Assembly (NCBI GenBank): GCA_022574595.1
Contig: JACZRS010000005.1
Span: forward strand, 62,001 to 126,000
Length of the DNA: 64,000 bases
Direction of reading: 5' to 3'
Origin: Planctomycetota bacterium
Lineage (GTDB): Bacteria > Planctomycetota > Phycisphaerae > Phycisphaerales > SM1A02
The position numbers were made by a program, and so were the translations under genes. The stretch's first letter is position 1, and the number at the start of each line of letters is the position of its first letter. Shown here in pieces: positions 9,779 to 18,525 of the stretch. Below the pieces are notes generated by a model, which worked only from the letters and a program-made list of their open reading frames with translations, was not told the origin of the DNA and made no database searches.

Positions 9779-10993
9779 TTAGGTAAGTGTGTCTGTCGAA
9801 ACCGGCCTAGCTTCTGTCGCCTCTAAAACCGGCCAGTCGCGCTCAAGGCTGGGCCAGGAATCTTCCCGGATTGCCTTGCGTATGTCCAGTAAGAGGCTCT
9901 GGAAGTGGTGGATATTATGTATGCTGACGAGGATAGGCCCCAACATTTCCTTAGAAGCAAATAAGTGCCTCAAATATGCCCGAGAAAACCCTCCGCAGCA
10001 GCATAGGCAGCTACATCCCTTTTCTATAACTGTCGGATCCGCTTTGTATTGGGAATTTCGAAGGTGAAGTCTCTCGGATTTGCAAAAAGCCAGGGCATTT
10101 CTGCCGTTTCGGGTGGGCAGGACGCAATCGAACATATCTACACCAGCCTGGACAGCCGCAATTATGTCCTTCTCGTAGCCTACCCCCATCAAATAGCGTG
10201 GTTTGGCCCAAGGCATCAAAGGGGCAGTATGCTCAACGATTTTTCGTATTAATTCTGGCCCTTCGCCCACTGCCACCCCACCCACGGCGTATCCAGGCAG
10301 ATCAATATTGCAAACTGCCTCGACCGCTTTCTCCCTTAGACTAAAATCGGTTCCACCCTGAATTATGCCAAATAGAGATTGATCTTCAACCCTCTTATGA
10401 GCATCTTTACAACGAGCTAACCACTTTATAGTGCGATCATGTGCTACTTGCAGTCGCTTGGCGTAATCGGCAGGGTTTACCACAGGCCGAGTCTTGATAT
10501 TGCCAGATTCATCATCCTGCCCATCTATATCAACCGCAGGCGGGCAATCATCAAACGCCATGATAATGTCAGGGCCGAGTAAATTCTGGACTTCAATTGC
10601 TCGCTCAGGGCCAAGATGGACAGTTGAACCATCTACAATTGAGCGAAAAGTTACTCCTTCATCATCCACAGAATTGATATCAGCCATGGAAAACGCTTGA
10701 TACCCGCCCGAATCTGTAAGGATCGGCCCATCCCATCCCATGAACTTATGTAGCCCACCAAGCTCAGCTACAAGTTCAGGGCCGGGGCGCAGCATCAAGT
10801 GATACGCGTTGGCCAAAATAATTTGTGAGCGCGTCGATTTAATCTGCTCTGGCGTAAGCCCCCTGATCGATCCACGCGTACCGACCGGCATAAAAGCAGG
10901 TGTGTCAAACGACCCATGGATAGTCGAGATCATGCCCGCACGAGCATTTGTGCGTGAGCATTTTGCCAGGATTTCAAACTTAAGTGCGGACAT
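9779..10993 (-). CDS. tgt: Queuine tRNA-ribosyltransferase
   Basis: 404 residues. TGT exchanges guanine 34 of GUN-anticodon tRNAs for the queuosine precursor preQ1. Visible marks: TDSGGYQAFS with the active-site Asp, GGVAVGEGPELIRKIVEHT, PRYLMGVGYEKDIIAAVQAGVDMFDCVLPTRNGRNA with the nucleophilic Asp, and the zinc site CSCLCCCGGFSRAYLRHLF with the distal His in SIHNIHHF. Starts at ATG in MSALKFEILAKC. First gene of the tgt-yajC-secDF block. A QueG/reductive-dehalogenase-like gene lies at 53180-54253 in the same window. Confidence 0.95.
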   Translation of the reverse strand: MSALKFEILAKCSRTNARAGMISTIHGSFDTPAFMPVGTRGSIRGLTPEQIKSTRSQIILANAYHLMLRPGPELVAELGGLHKFMGWDGPILTDSGGYQAFSMADINSVDDEGVTFRSIVDGSTVHLGPERAIEVQNLLGPDIIMAFDDCPPAVDIDGQDDESGNIKTRPVVNPADYAKRLQVAHDRTIKWLARCKDAHKRVEDQSLFGIIQGGTDFSLREKAVEAVCNIDLPGYAVGGVAVGEGPELIRKIVEHTAPLMPWAKPRYLMGVGYEKDIIAAVQAGVDMFDCVLPTRNGRNALAFCKSERLHLRNSQYKADPTVIEKGCSCLCCCGGFSRAYLRHLFASKEMLGPILVSIHNIHHFQSLLLDIRKAIREDSWPSLERDWPVLEATEARPVSTDTLT

Positions 10994-11029
10994 AAGAGAT
11001 TGACTCGTTTAGCCGGCGGGCTTGACTCG

Positions 11030-11254
11030 CCGAGTTATGCAAGAAGGGGTCAGGAGTCAGGTTGCTCGGAATCCGCCTATGGCGGGAGTCGGGAGTCAGA
11101 GCAGAAAAAAGAAAACGTCAAAAAGTCGAAACCTCGAAATATTTAGCCGCGGGGCTTGCCCCGCGATCTTTGTTGGAAAAAGAAAGGGAAGAAAAAGAGA
11201 AGAAAAGACCCTCACCCTAGCCCTCTCCCAAGGGGAGAGGGGATAAGAAAAAGA
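11030..11254. repeat. Intergenic dispersed repeats
   Basis: Between tgt and the rhomboid gene. 'gggtcaggagtcagg' and 'cgggagtcgggagtcagag' motifs at 11045-11102 recall 150-200. At 11207-11254 a C/G-rich palindrome (CCCTCTCCC / GGGAGAGGG) followed by GATAAGAAAAAGAG matches 224-266 closely. Such palindromes are common interspersed elements in intergenic DNA of many bacteria. It lies just downstream of the rhomboid stop. Confidence 0.6.
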
Positions 11255-11256
11255 GT

Positions 11257-12375
11257 TTACTCATTCTGCGAAGCTTGGCCGAGAATTTTCTTTTCCTTTT
11301 CTGTGAGGCTATGTAATCCTTTAGCGCTTATCTTATCCAGAATGCGATCAATTTCCTTATGGCTTTTATTTCTTCCGCCCGGCCTTAATCCTCGGACTTT
11401 TTTGCGATAGTGATGCGAGGTTGGATCGATGCGCCCCAGGAAATCAAAGAAGCCATGCAAGTGCTGAGTGTGGCGGATGAAGTAGAATCCTGCAAAGGCA
11501 CCGCCAAGATGCCCCGCCTCACCGCCGGCATTATTACCATTGGTTATGACTGTAAATAATGCGATGACAACAAGCGCATAAGCAAGCGTCTTTAAGCGCA
11601 TAGGCAAGATGAAGAACAATAGTACAGTCACATTGGGCGCCAAATAGGCACCTGCCATTAGTATTCCAAACACTCCGGCCGATGCACCAATTAATGGTGT
11701 TGAAGTTTCGTTGAACAATAAGCCGGGGACTTGTACATCTGAACTCGATAGAGTTGAAGCAAGCACGCCACCAAGGTTTAGAAGGCAGTACATTAGCGCA
11801 CCGAAAATTCCGCACAGAAGATAAAACGCAAGGTAGCGCTTAGATCCAAGATATCGTTCAATCATTGATCCAAAGAAATACAGTCCAATCATGTTAAACA
11901 ATAAATGAGAAAAACTACCGTGTAGGAATTGGAAACCAATCAATCGCCAAAACTCTATGTGCAAAAACCCTCGCTTTGTTGAAAAATGCCCTAAGCTTTG
12001 TAGCAGAGGCATTGCTTGAAAGTGTTGTTTCGCTACTTCAAGATTTCCTTGAGGTGATTCGATATAGACAACGTGGTATCCCAATACAATGTTGCCTCTT
12101 CTATCAGATAGGATTTCGTTGCGTTGTCCATCCACCTTCAAAAGTGATTGATCTAATAAGTCCCAATCTTCCTGCGAAATTGTCGGTTCAACATACATTG
12201 CCACATCGCGCAAAGGTAAAACAGGATCAATCACAAACACTACAACACATATTGCAATTATCCAGGTGTTAACCGACCACATGCTCATTGCAGATAACGG
12301 CCCGCCTCCGGAGCCTCCGTACCCTCCCCTTTGTGTTGGCCTGTTTCGAATATAGTCGCGTTCAGATACACCCAT
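11257..12375 (-). CDS. Rhomboid family intramembrane serine protease
   Basis: 372 residues. Rhomboids cut membrane helices within the bilayer. The core has about six helices: the active Ser in LIGASAGVFGILM (GASAG in place of the common GxSG) and the catalytic His in GEAGHLGGAFAGFYF. An unusual segment of about 90 residues separates the first helix from the core, and a Gly-rich cytoplasmic N-terminus precedes it. Residues 342-372 (IDRILDKISAKGLHSLTEKEKKILGQA) match the end of the neighbouring site-2 protease. That gene lies 78 bases upstream on the same strand. Confidence 0.9.
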   Translation of the reverse strand: MGVSERDYIRNRPTQRGGYGGSGGGPLSAMSMWSVNTWIIAICVVVFVIDPVLPLRDVAMYVEPTISQEDWDLLDQSLLKVDGQRNEILSDRRGNIVLGYHVVYIESPQGNLEVAKQHFQAMPLLQSLGHFSTKRGFLHIEFWRLIGFQFLHGSFSHLLFNMIGLYFFGSMIERYLGSKRYLAFYLLCGIFGALMYCLLNLGGVLASTLSSSDVQVPGLLFNETSTPLIGASAGVFGILMAGAYLAPNVTVLLFFILPMRLKTLAYALVVIALFTVITNGNNAGGEAGHLGGAFAGFYFIRHTQHLHGFFDFLGRIDPTSHHYRKKVRGLRPGGRNKSHKEIDRILDKISAKGLHSLTEKEKKILGQASQNE

Positions 12376-12453
12376 TGCTAAGCCTTATTCGGAAGGTCAC
12401 CTCTTAGTTCGCAATAATTTATCCATGGTTGAGGCATGAACCATCTAGTAGCA

Positions 12454-13560
12454 TCATTTACCTTGTTTTTTTCGTTGGGTAGCTCGCTCAAGGAGTTTTT
12501 TCTCAGCACTGCTCAGGCTTTCCATTCCTGACTGTGCGATCTTTTGGAGAATCTCATCGACCTTACGCAATTCCTCTTTTACTTTCTCAGCCTCACGCTC
12601 TTGGCGACGTTCAACCCTTGTTGGCTTGGCAGGTTTAGCAGGAGGCTCATCATCTTTGGCGAAAACACTTGCTGAATAATCCTTACCTTCATAACCCATG
12701 AACTCCTCGGTAAATTTCAACTGCTTGCCTGTGGTATAGCAGACGAATCCGCCAAAGACTGCTATGAAAATAAGTATCGGACGACCAGCTATCAGTCCAA
12801 ACATTCCCAGAAGAATCGCGCCTACAAAACCAACGCGAACCGAAAAGCGCATGGATTTTGCGTAACCATATTTAGGCCAAAGTAGCGCTTGAACAATTCG
12901 CCCACCATCCATGGGAAACAGTGGCAACATATTAAAAAGCAGTAAAATAAAGCTGATGGAGTTGATCCAATAAAGCGTAATATGCGCCCACGATCTGGCT
13001 ACTTCCGGGTGATAAAGACCCGCTCCGAAATTAAGCGGGTTAGGAATCGCAACCCCCCACCAGATGCCTGTCAACAAACCCAGTATTGGTGCTACTAACG
13101 CACATATAAGAACATTTACGCCAGGACCCCCAAGTACCGTAACAAGATGAGCGCGCCAATGATCAGGTGGTTGACAATATGCCAGACCACCTAACGGCCA
13201 CATTAGTATTTCATTAGCCCTGCCACCAACTTTGCGACATGCAAAGCAATGGCCAAACTCATGCATCAACACAACTACAAATAACACAGCCATGGCAATT
13301 GAAATATTGCCAAGCCCATGACCGAGTGAATTGTCCTTACCGCCCGCACCAAATGCTGAAATGGCTAGTTGAACAATTACAAAAAGAATAAAAGCTATGT
13401 GTATACGAACTGCGATCCCAGCAAATGTCCCAAGCGTGACCGACCAGGTCATCGGATTATCCATGCTGAAACGCATACCTTGCCAGTCGCCCCCAAGTCG
13501 GCCGAAGCCTTCCATGGGATTCTTATCCGCACCGTTGTAGTTGGAATCCTTCCAGCTCAT
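12454..13560 (-). CDS. Site-2 protease family zinc metalloprotease (M50)
   Basis: 368 residues, multi-helix membrane protein. The zinc motif HEFGHCFA (HExxH) lies in the third helix, and the third ligand region is NMLPLFPMDGGRIVQAL (DG motif). This is the compact S2P type without a PDZ domain. The soluble C-terminus is Lys/Glu-rich and finishes with VDEILQKIAQSGMESLSSAE, closely similar to the rhomboid tail. S2P enzymes release regulators such as anti-sigma factors from the membrane. The NUDIX gene overlaps its start by 4 bases (ATGA), so they are cotranscribed. Confidence 0.9.
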   Translation of the reverse strand: MSWKDSNYNGADKNPMEGFGRLGGDWQGMRFSMDNPMTWSVTLGTFAGIAVRIHIAFILFVIVQLAISAFGAGGKDNSLGHGLGNISIAMAVLFVVVLMHEFGHCFACRKVGGRANEILMWPLGGLAYCQPPDHWRAHLVTVLGGPGVNVLICALVAPILGLLTGIWWGVAIPNPLNFGAGLYHPEVARSWAHITLYWINSISFILLLFNMLPLFPMDGGRIVQALLWPKYGYAKSMRFSVRVGFVGAILLGMFGLIAGRPILIFIAVFGGFVCYTTGKQLKFTEEFMGYEGKDYSASVFAKDDEPPAKPAKPTRVERRQEREAEKVKEELRKVDEILQKIAQSGMESLSSAEKKLLERATQRKKQGK

Positions 13561-14129
13561 TCTGGTTTAGCCTTGTCACGCCTTAGCACCATTAGTAGGC
13601 CAGCTATGGTCTTGCAATCGCAAATAGTTCCATCATCGATCATTGCTAAAGTTTTCGCCCAGGATAGCTCATGAGCTTCGATTTTCTCGTGAGGTTCTAA
13701 TCGTTGGCCCACAAATTCCAGGTCATCAGCTACAAACACATGAATCAATTCGTCACAGAACCCTGGTGAGGTAAAGAACTTACCGGTAGTTTCGATTCTG
13801 CCGGCACGATAGCCCGTTTCTTCTTCAAGCTCACGCTTAGCGGTAATAATCGGCTCCTCGCCTGGTTCGCGCGTCCCAGCAGGTAGCTCCCAAAGAGCTT
13901 CATCTACTGCAATACGATGGTTTTTCACCATTACTACGCGATCTGAGCCTAACCTTGGAACAATTACCACCGCACCAGGATGACGGACTACTTCTCGCTG
14001 GATAACCCGGCCTTGATCATCGGCCCAGCTAAGTATCTCTACACCTAAAAGCTTACCTTGATGAACTGATTGCACTCGTAAAGATCCATCCATAGCTAGC
14101 ATGATACAGCCTAACAATGTGCGTACCAA
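13557..14129 (-). CDS. NUDIX hydrolase, ADP-ribose pyrophosphatase type
   Basis: 190 residues. The NUDIX box runs from the Gly of GTREPGE through RELEEETGY and has all metal-binding Glu residues. Before it lies ELPAGT, and after it FFTSPGFCDELIHVFVA, a pattern of ADP-sugar pyrophosphatases (NudF-like) that split ADP-ribose to AMP and ribose phosphate. The start is uncertain: Met at 14129, 14102 or 14093 are all possible, with no clear ribosome site, and the last gives a typical length. First gene of a NUDIX / S2P / rhomboid run. Confidence 0.87.
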   Translation of the reverse strand: MVRTLLGCIMLAMDGSLRVQSVHQGKLLGVEILSWADDQGRVIQREVVRHPGAVVIVPRLGSDRVVMVKNHRIAVDEALWELPAGTREPGEEPIITAKRELEEETGYRAGRIETTGKFFTSPGFCDELIHVFVADDLEFVGQRLEPHEKIEAHELSWAKTLAMIDDGTICDCKTIAGLLMVLRRDKAKPE

Positions 14130-14286
14130 TCCAGATTAGGCTTTGAGAGATTGGGCGCAAGAAAAGTGCTGATTGCTGTGAATACGAATTACGACGGGGT
14201 AGGCAATATGTATGCTACAACTTCGCTGGATTTGGTGGGAACTCAGACTTTGGCATAAAGCTGGGGAGAAGGCAAGGGGGGAGGGA

Positions 14287-15318
14287 TTAGCGTGATGTTT
14301 TTTTCTTTTTCTTGGATTGCTGTTTACGCTTTTTTTTTGGTTTTGGCTCGTCTGCTGGTTGAACGACTGGCACTACAGGTGTGCCGCTAATCGGAATTGC
14401 CTGCATCTTTATGAACGCCTTGCCAAGATGGTTCTCGATTATTTTGACTGCCTGTGTGCCAGTAAGCGTGTGCGTAGAGGCGTGAAAGATAGAGAGGAAG
14501 AGGTCTTGTTCTTTTTGATCATCTTCTAAATGGTCGATGACTAAGCCTTTGCTAGCCAAGGTGTCGCGCGAAAGATGGCGGTTATGGCTTTTAAAGTTTG
14601 CATGATTGCTGAGCCAAGTTGAAACATCCTTAGCCCTCTTGGCTCCGCCACGCATACCTGCAAACATATATGACTTCAGCCAATCTTCAACCAGATCGCT
14701 TGAAAGATCCAAAGCGTTCTGGCATTGAATTAGTAAATCTGGTCCATATTGAGGTAGGATAGGCATCCAGCCGCCCAACTTAGTCGGATCGGCACATTCA
14801 CGCTTTGCGAGTTCAAACTGATCTAGTATCGCTTGGCATGGAACCATGCGAGCGCCCAAAGGCGAGGGTAAGTTAAACTGTGTATCAATCGGACCAAGAA
14901 ACGAGTGTTTGCCCATCACGATTCTATCAGCTGCGCAAGCGATCATTGTCGCAGCAGACATTGCAAGTTGCGGCACGATGACACGGATATCCGTGAACTT
15001 CGACCTCAAATAAGCGACTATGCTTTCAGCTGCTGTAGGAGACCCCCCAGGGCTATGGAGGATGAGGTCAAGTTTCTCTCCTTTAAGTCCGTGTACGACT
15101 TCCATAAACCCTTGGAGGTCCTCATCCACGATAGTAATCAGACCAGGTGGGACATCGCCTCCTGGCTGCGTGAACTTTGTTGCGTAAAGGATGATGTTAC
15201 GGCCTGTGTGTTTGTGGGCTGCAACTAAATACTTCCGTCGAATAGCATCAAAGCTCGGGGGTTTTCCGGCCTTGATATATTCATTCAGCTCGGCAAGAAT
15301 ACCACTCCAAGTAGCCAT
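14287..15318 (-). CDS. Serine dehydrogenase proteinase-like (ClpP/crotonase fold)
   Basis: 343 residues of the SDH-type peptidase family related to SppA and ClpP. The central fold shows DLILHSPGGSPTAAESIVAYL (oxyanion Gly-Gly), then AMSAATMIACAADRIVMG with the likely nucleophilic Ser, then SFLGPIDTQFNLP. No signal peptide or membrane helix is visible, so it is probably cytoplasmic or membrane-peripheral. The last 20 residues are almost all Lys/Arg/Gln (KPKKKRKQQSKKKKKTSR), which could bind nucleic acid or acidic lipid. The small gene at 15339-15557 lies 20 bases upstream. Confidence 0.8.
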   Translation of the reverse strand: MATWSGILAELNEYIKAGKPPSFDAIRRKYLVAAHKHTGRNIILYATKFTQPGGDVPPGLITIVDEDLQGFMEVVHGLKGEKLDLILHSPGGSPTAAESIVAYLRSKFTDIRVIVPQLAMSAATMIACAADRIVMGKHSFLGPIDTQFNLPSPLGARMVPCQAILDQFELAKRECADPTKLGGWMPILPQYGPDLLIQCQNALDLSSDLVEDWLKSYMFAGMRGGAKRAKDVSTWLSNHANFKSHNRHLSRDTLASKGLVIDHLEDDQKEQDLFLSIFHASTHTLTGTQAVKIIENHLGKAFIKMQAIPISGTPVVPVVQPADEPKPKKKRKQQSKKKKKTSR

Positions 15319-15338
15319 CCTTGCAGTCTACCAGATAA

Positions 15339-15557
15339 TCAGATCGCTGCCGAAGTGACATCTGAAAGCGTGACGGACATTTTTGGCGTCAATGCCTGCT
15401 GGTAAAGAGCTGCTGCAGCAGTGTAGCGAAGCGATGCCTGATATACCTCTGAAAGCTCACGTACGCCGGGCTGCTTGAGGGCATCTTTCAAGAGTTTTGT
15501 GGCTTGCTGCTGATTCAAGGCTGCATCTTTAGGATTGGAATTTGAGACTTTAATCAT
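15339..15557 (-). CDS. Small hypothetical protein, 72 aa
   Basis: Probably soluble and helical: MIKVSNSNPKDAALNQQQAT, then an Ala/Leu-rich middle (YQASLRYTAAAALYQQALTP). I do not recognise the family. GGAG lies about eight bases before the ATG, which supports translation. The gap to the protease gene downstream is only 20 bases, so they may form one operon. It could be a small partner or regulator of that protease, but nothing in the sequence proves it. Confidence 0.5.
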   Translation of the reverse strand: MIKVSNSNPKDAALNQQQATKLLKDALKQPGVRELSEVYQASLRYTAAAALYQQALTPKMSVTLSDVTSAAI

Positions 15558-15711
15558 AAGCGTTTCTCCACTGGCTCTATACTACATTCGGAGCCACCAT
15601 GAGCAAGCTTAATTAAAAGTAGTTCTTAAACCATTTGGGGGGCAACTATAACTAGGGCTATTATAGGCATTATTTCAATAATAAGGGTATTAATGCCCAA
15701 AATCCCCCCTT

Positions 15712-15861
15712 ATGCACACCGAACCCGATATCTGCGCCAACCAAACCCTCGAAGCAATCGACCTAGAGAATTTCGAGCAATTCACTATGCAAGCAGACAA
15801 TCTGATAGATGCGGTTATGGAGTTGGCGAAGCTACTAGGGGTGGATTGGGCGGATATGTAG
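15712..15861 (+). CDS. Possible small protein, 49 aa
   Basis: An acidic open frame, MHTEPDICANQTLEAIDLEN through MELAKLLGVDWADM. The amino-acid make-up is more protein-like than the longer overlapping frame at 15693-15980. There is no clear ribosome site, so the call is weak. A similar string, ICELANQFGVDW, is found without a start codon at 16433-16498, which hints at a duplicated small gene of which one copy decayed. Confidence 0.3.
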   Translation: MHTEPDICANQTLEAIDLENFEQFTMQADNLIDAVMELAKLLGVDWADM

Positions 15862-15918
15862 TTGGCTATGTCTGGTCGGCAGATACAATTAGGATAGTGT
15901 CAATGAAGGAGATCGACC

Positions 15919-16443
15919 ATGCAATACAGTGTTACAGGAGAGAACCGCGAGACAGGGCGCAGCTTGGACATAACGGTTGAGGCGACTAATGAAACAGACG
16001 CTGCTCAACAAGTTATTGAACTTGGGCTTGTTGTTTCAAAGATCACTCCACTGCCGGACGAACAAATCAATACACTTTCGGAAGCAATTGCGGGAATATC
16101 GGATTTGAATCGAAGACCTCCTTTGATACCTGGAACACAACCACCTCGATATTTCTGGCTTACGATTCTTGGCCAGCTCTACTTTGTTTCTGGTGGCGCA
16201 CTTTTTGTGTTGTTTGTAATTGGCGCATTAGTATATCTGTTTGTTGCAATTTTCAGCACTGGCGAAACTGATAGCTGGATTACTACCGTTGACCTTCCTT
16301 CGGCTGCAATATGGGGCTTAGGGGGATTAGCCGTTGGCCAATTACTCTTAGGATTCCGCGACATGGCACGCAATAGCTGGCATCTGCCTGAACTAGCTCG
16401 TCTGACTAGGGCTTCCTACATTGAGCAGCCACGCAATTTGTGA
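15919..16443 (+). CDS. Hypothetical membrane protein, 174 aa
   Basis: Start supported by AAGGAG seven bases before ATG. The first 50 residues form a small beta-alpha domain (MQYSVTGENRETGRSLDITV, then EATNETDAAQQVIELGLVV) that resembles N-terminal segments of other planctomycete membrane proteins. Two membrane helices follow: about residues 77-112 (ISGGALFVLFVIGALVYLFV region) and 130-150 (AAIWGLGGLAVGQLLLGF). No catalytic motif is seen. It precedes the mlaF-mlaD pair by about 170 bases on the same strand, but two helices are too few for a replacement MlaE permease. Confidence 0.7.
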   Translation: MQYSVTGENRETGRSLDITVEATNETDAAQQVIELGLVVSKITPLPDEQINTLSEAIAGISDLNRRPPLIPGTQPPRYFWLTILGQLYFVSGGALFVLFVIGALVYLFVAIFSTGETDSWITTVDLPSAAIWGLGGLAVGQLLLGFRDMARNSWHLPELARLTRASYIEQPRNL

Positions 16444-16613
16444 ACTGGCAAACCAGTTCGGCGTTGATTGGGTGTTAATAGCATTGTGGGAATGGCAGTA
16501 GAGGAAAAGTTGCGTGGGGTTATTTATCCCCACACTTTAGCACCAAATCGACCCTCATAGCCTCCAGTATGCACTTTGTTAGATCCATGGTTAAGATCAT
16601 AGGGGCAGTTGCT

Positions 16614-17399
16614 ATGAATATGGATAACAACCATCAAGATACCGCTCAACCGATCGCTCGGATCGTTGGCCTATACAAGGCCTTTGACCAGCAGGATGTG
16701 CTGCATGGTATCAATATAGAATTCGCCAAAGGTGAATGTACTGTCGTACTAGGTCCTAGTGGATGTGGTAAATCTGTAATGCTTAAGCATTTATTGGGAT
16801 TACTCATACCCGACAGAGGCGAAGTGTGGTTTGAGGACAAACGAGTTGATATGCTGGCCGAATCAGAGCTTGCCCCAATTCGCAGACAGTTCGGATTCCT
16901 TTTTCAAAATGGGGCGCTGTTTGATTCCATGAATGTGCGCGAGAACATAGCCTTTCCACTGCGTGAGCATACCGATCTCTCAGCTGACCAAAGACTATTT
17001 AGAGTTAAAGAGGTTCTTGACATGGTTGGCATGATCGAGTCAATTTCAAAAATGCCGGCTGAATTATCAGGCGGACAACAAAAACGTATTGCCTTGGCAC
17101 GGGCTATTGTTTTACAGCCCAAGGTTGTGCTTTATGATGAGCCAACTACAGGATTAGATCCAATACGGGCTGATTCGATTAATGATCTGATTATCAAGTT
17201 GCAGCGGGAGCTATCTATTACAAGTATTGTTGTCACGCATGATCTAGCTAGTGCGTTTAAGATCGCCGACTCGATGATAATGCTTTATGATGGTCATGTT
17301 CAAATGCGCGGCACACCACAGGAATTCCGCCAATCATCTAACCAAGCGGTGCAACGGTTCTTAAACGCTCACGGTACTGGAGATTTCGCTACTTGGTAA
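16614..17399 (+). CDS. mlaF: ABC transporter ATPase, MlaF type
   Basis: About 261 residues from the ATG at 16614 (GGGG eight bases upstream). The Met at 16569 gives a longer, unsupported N-terminus. Walker A is GPSGCGKSVMLKH, the Q-loop lies in FGFLFQNGALFDSMNVREN, the signature is LSGGQQKRIALARA and Walker B is VVLYDEPTTGLDP. FQNGALFDS and TGLDPIRAD are marks of MlaF, the ATPase that drives phospholipid transport between outer and inner membrane. An MCE-domain gene follows by 30 bases, but the permease MlaE is absent here. Confidence 0.9.
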   Translation: MNMDNNHQDTAQPIARIVGLYKAFDQQDVLHGINIEFAKGECTVVLGPSGCGKSVMLKHLLGLLIPDRGEVWFEDKRVDMLAESELAPIRRQFGFLFQNGALFDSMNVRENIAFPLREHTDLSADQRLFRVKEVLDMVGMIESISKMPAELSGGQQKRIALARAIVLQPKVVLYDEPTTGLDPIRADSINDLIIKLQRELSITSIVVTHDLASAFKIADSMIMLYDGHVQMRGTPQEFRQSSNQAVQRFLNAHGTGDFATW

Positions 17400-17429
17400 T
17401 ATTGTAGTTAATAGCTTTGGATATATTGC

Positions 17430-18446
17430 ATGAACGAACGCTCACACAACTTTCTCATCGGAATCACTTCGATCATTGCCTTGCTGGGTATTGTAGTGTT
17501 GCTAATGCTCTTTGGTGAATTGGATAGCTTCTTCAATCCACGCTATCAAGTCACTATCAACACATACCACGCATCAGGTCTGCGCCAAGGAAGTGCAATA
17601 GAGCTAAACGGCGTTCCTATTGGAAACATTAATACAATAGTTACCAAGCGTGATTCTCATTACGCCGTACAAATCATCGCGCACATAGATACCGATCAGC
17701 GTATTCCTGTTGATGTTCAACCATTTGCAGATTCATCACTATTAGGAGGTAGCGCAACTCTTGTTCTTGAGGCTGCTCCTATTACACCCAATAGCGATGG
17801 AAAGTACTTGCCTACAGATGGTTCAGCAATGATTAATGGTGAAATTCGCAGTCGCCTTATCGAGCAGATCACGACTGAACTCGGCGAGCGCATGGCTCCA
17901 TTATTGGATTCGTTATCCCAGTTTGGTGAACTAGGCAAGAACCTAAACCAACTGCTGGCTGCGCCTGATCCTGATATCCCAGAAGATCAGCAACCACTGA
18001 ATCTGAGATCGGCAATGGTAACGCTAAATACTGTTCTAACTGATGTCCATGAAGCGCTGGATTTGGCAAAAGCCTGGCTTGGAGATGATCAATTGCGCCT
18101 TAACGCTGCCCAAGCTGTAAACAACGCTAATACGCTGATTGTCAAGGCTACTGCAACCATTGATCAATACTCCTCATTGGCGACATCTTTGGAAACTGAT
18201 GCAAACGCTTTAACGAAAAAACTTTTGCCAATGGCCGACACATTGGCTTTGACACTGGAAGAAGTAAAACGAGTGGCTATCCTAGCCCGTGAGGGTAAAG
18301 GATCAGTAGCACTAATGTTAAATAACCCTGACCTATATATGTCACTTACCGATGCAGCTTCGCGTCTGGATAAAGCCCTGACCGAGCTTCACCTGCTGAT
18401 TCAAAAAATCCGTGATGAAGGTGTTCCACTAAAGATCGGCGGCTGA
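17430..18446 (+). CDS. mlaD: MCE-domain lipid-binding protein, MlaD type
   Basis: 338 residues. An N-terminal membrane anchor (FLIGITSIIALLGIVVLLMLF) leads to one MCE domain at about residues 38-120, with VTINTYHASGLRQGSAIELN and GVPIGNI, a shape typical of MlaD. The rest is helical (long Leu/Ala-rich coils), as in MCE proteins that form hexameric tubes across the periplasm. It follows mlaF in the same direction. MlaD lifts lipids for an ABC complex MlaE2F2. A hairpin with a T-run comes 28 bases after the stop. Confidence 0.88.
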   Translation: MNERSHNFLIGITSIIALLGIVVLLMLFGELDSFFNPRYQVTINTYHASGLRQGSAIELNGVPIGNINTIVTKRDSHYAVQIIAHIDTDQRIPVDVQPFADSSLLGGSATLVLEAAPITPNSDGKYLPTDGSAMINGEIRSRLIEQITTELGERMAPLLDSLSQFGELGKNLNQLLAAPDPDIPEDQQPLNLRSAMVTLNTVLTDVHEALDLAKAWLGDDQLRLNAAQAVNNANTLIVKATATIDQYSSLATSLETDANALTKKLLPMADTLALTLEEVKRVAILAREGKGSVALMLNNPDLYMSLTDAASRLDKALTELHLLIQKIRDEGVPLKIGG

Positions 18447-18474
18447 GTTGTGTTTAACTAGCCTACCCTCGACG

Positions 18475-18501
18475 CCATGGGATAGCAATCCCATGGGTTT
18501 T
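18475..18501 (+). terminator. Rho-independent-like terminator; dispersed hairpin, family 1, copy 3
   Basis: CCATGGGAT / ATCCCATGG with AGCA loop, followed by GTTTTT on the plus strand, directly after mlaD. Read on the other strand it has the same ATTGCTATCC core as copies 1 and 2, with a third pair of matched bases in the stem. Confidence 0.65.
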
Positions 18502-18525
18502 TACTATAAACAACTTTTGCCAATA

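Noticed and set aside
15693-15980. 95-codon plus-strand frame
   Set aside because: Arg/Tyr-rich, odd composition; it overlaps the start of the well-supported 15919 gene in another frame.
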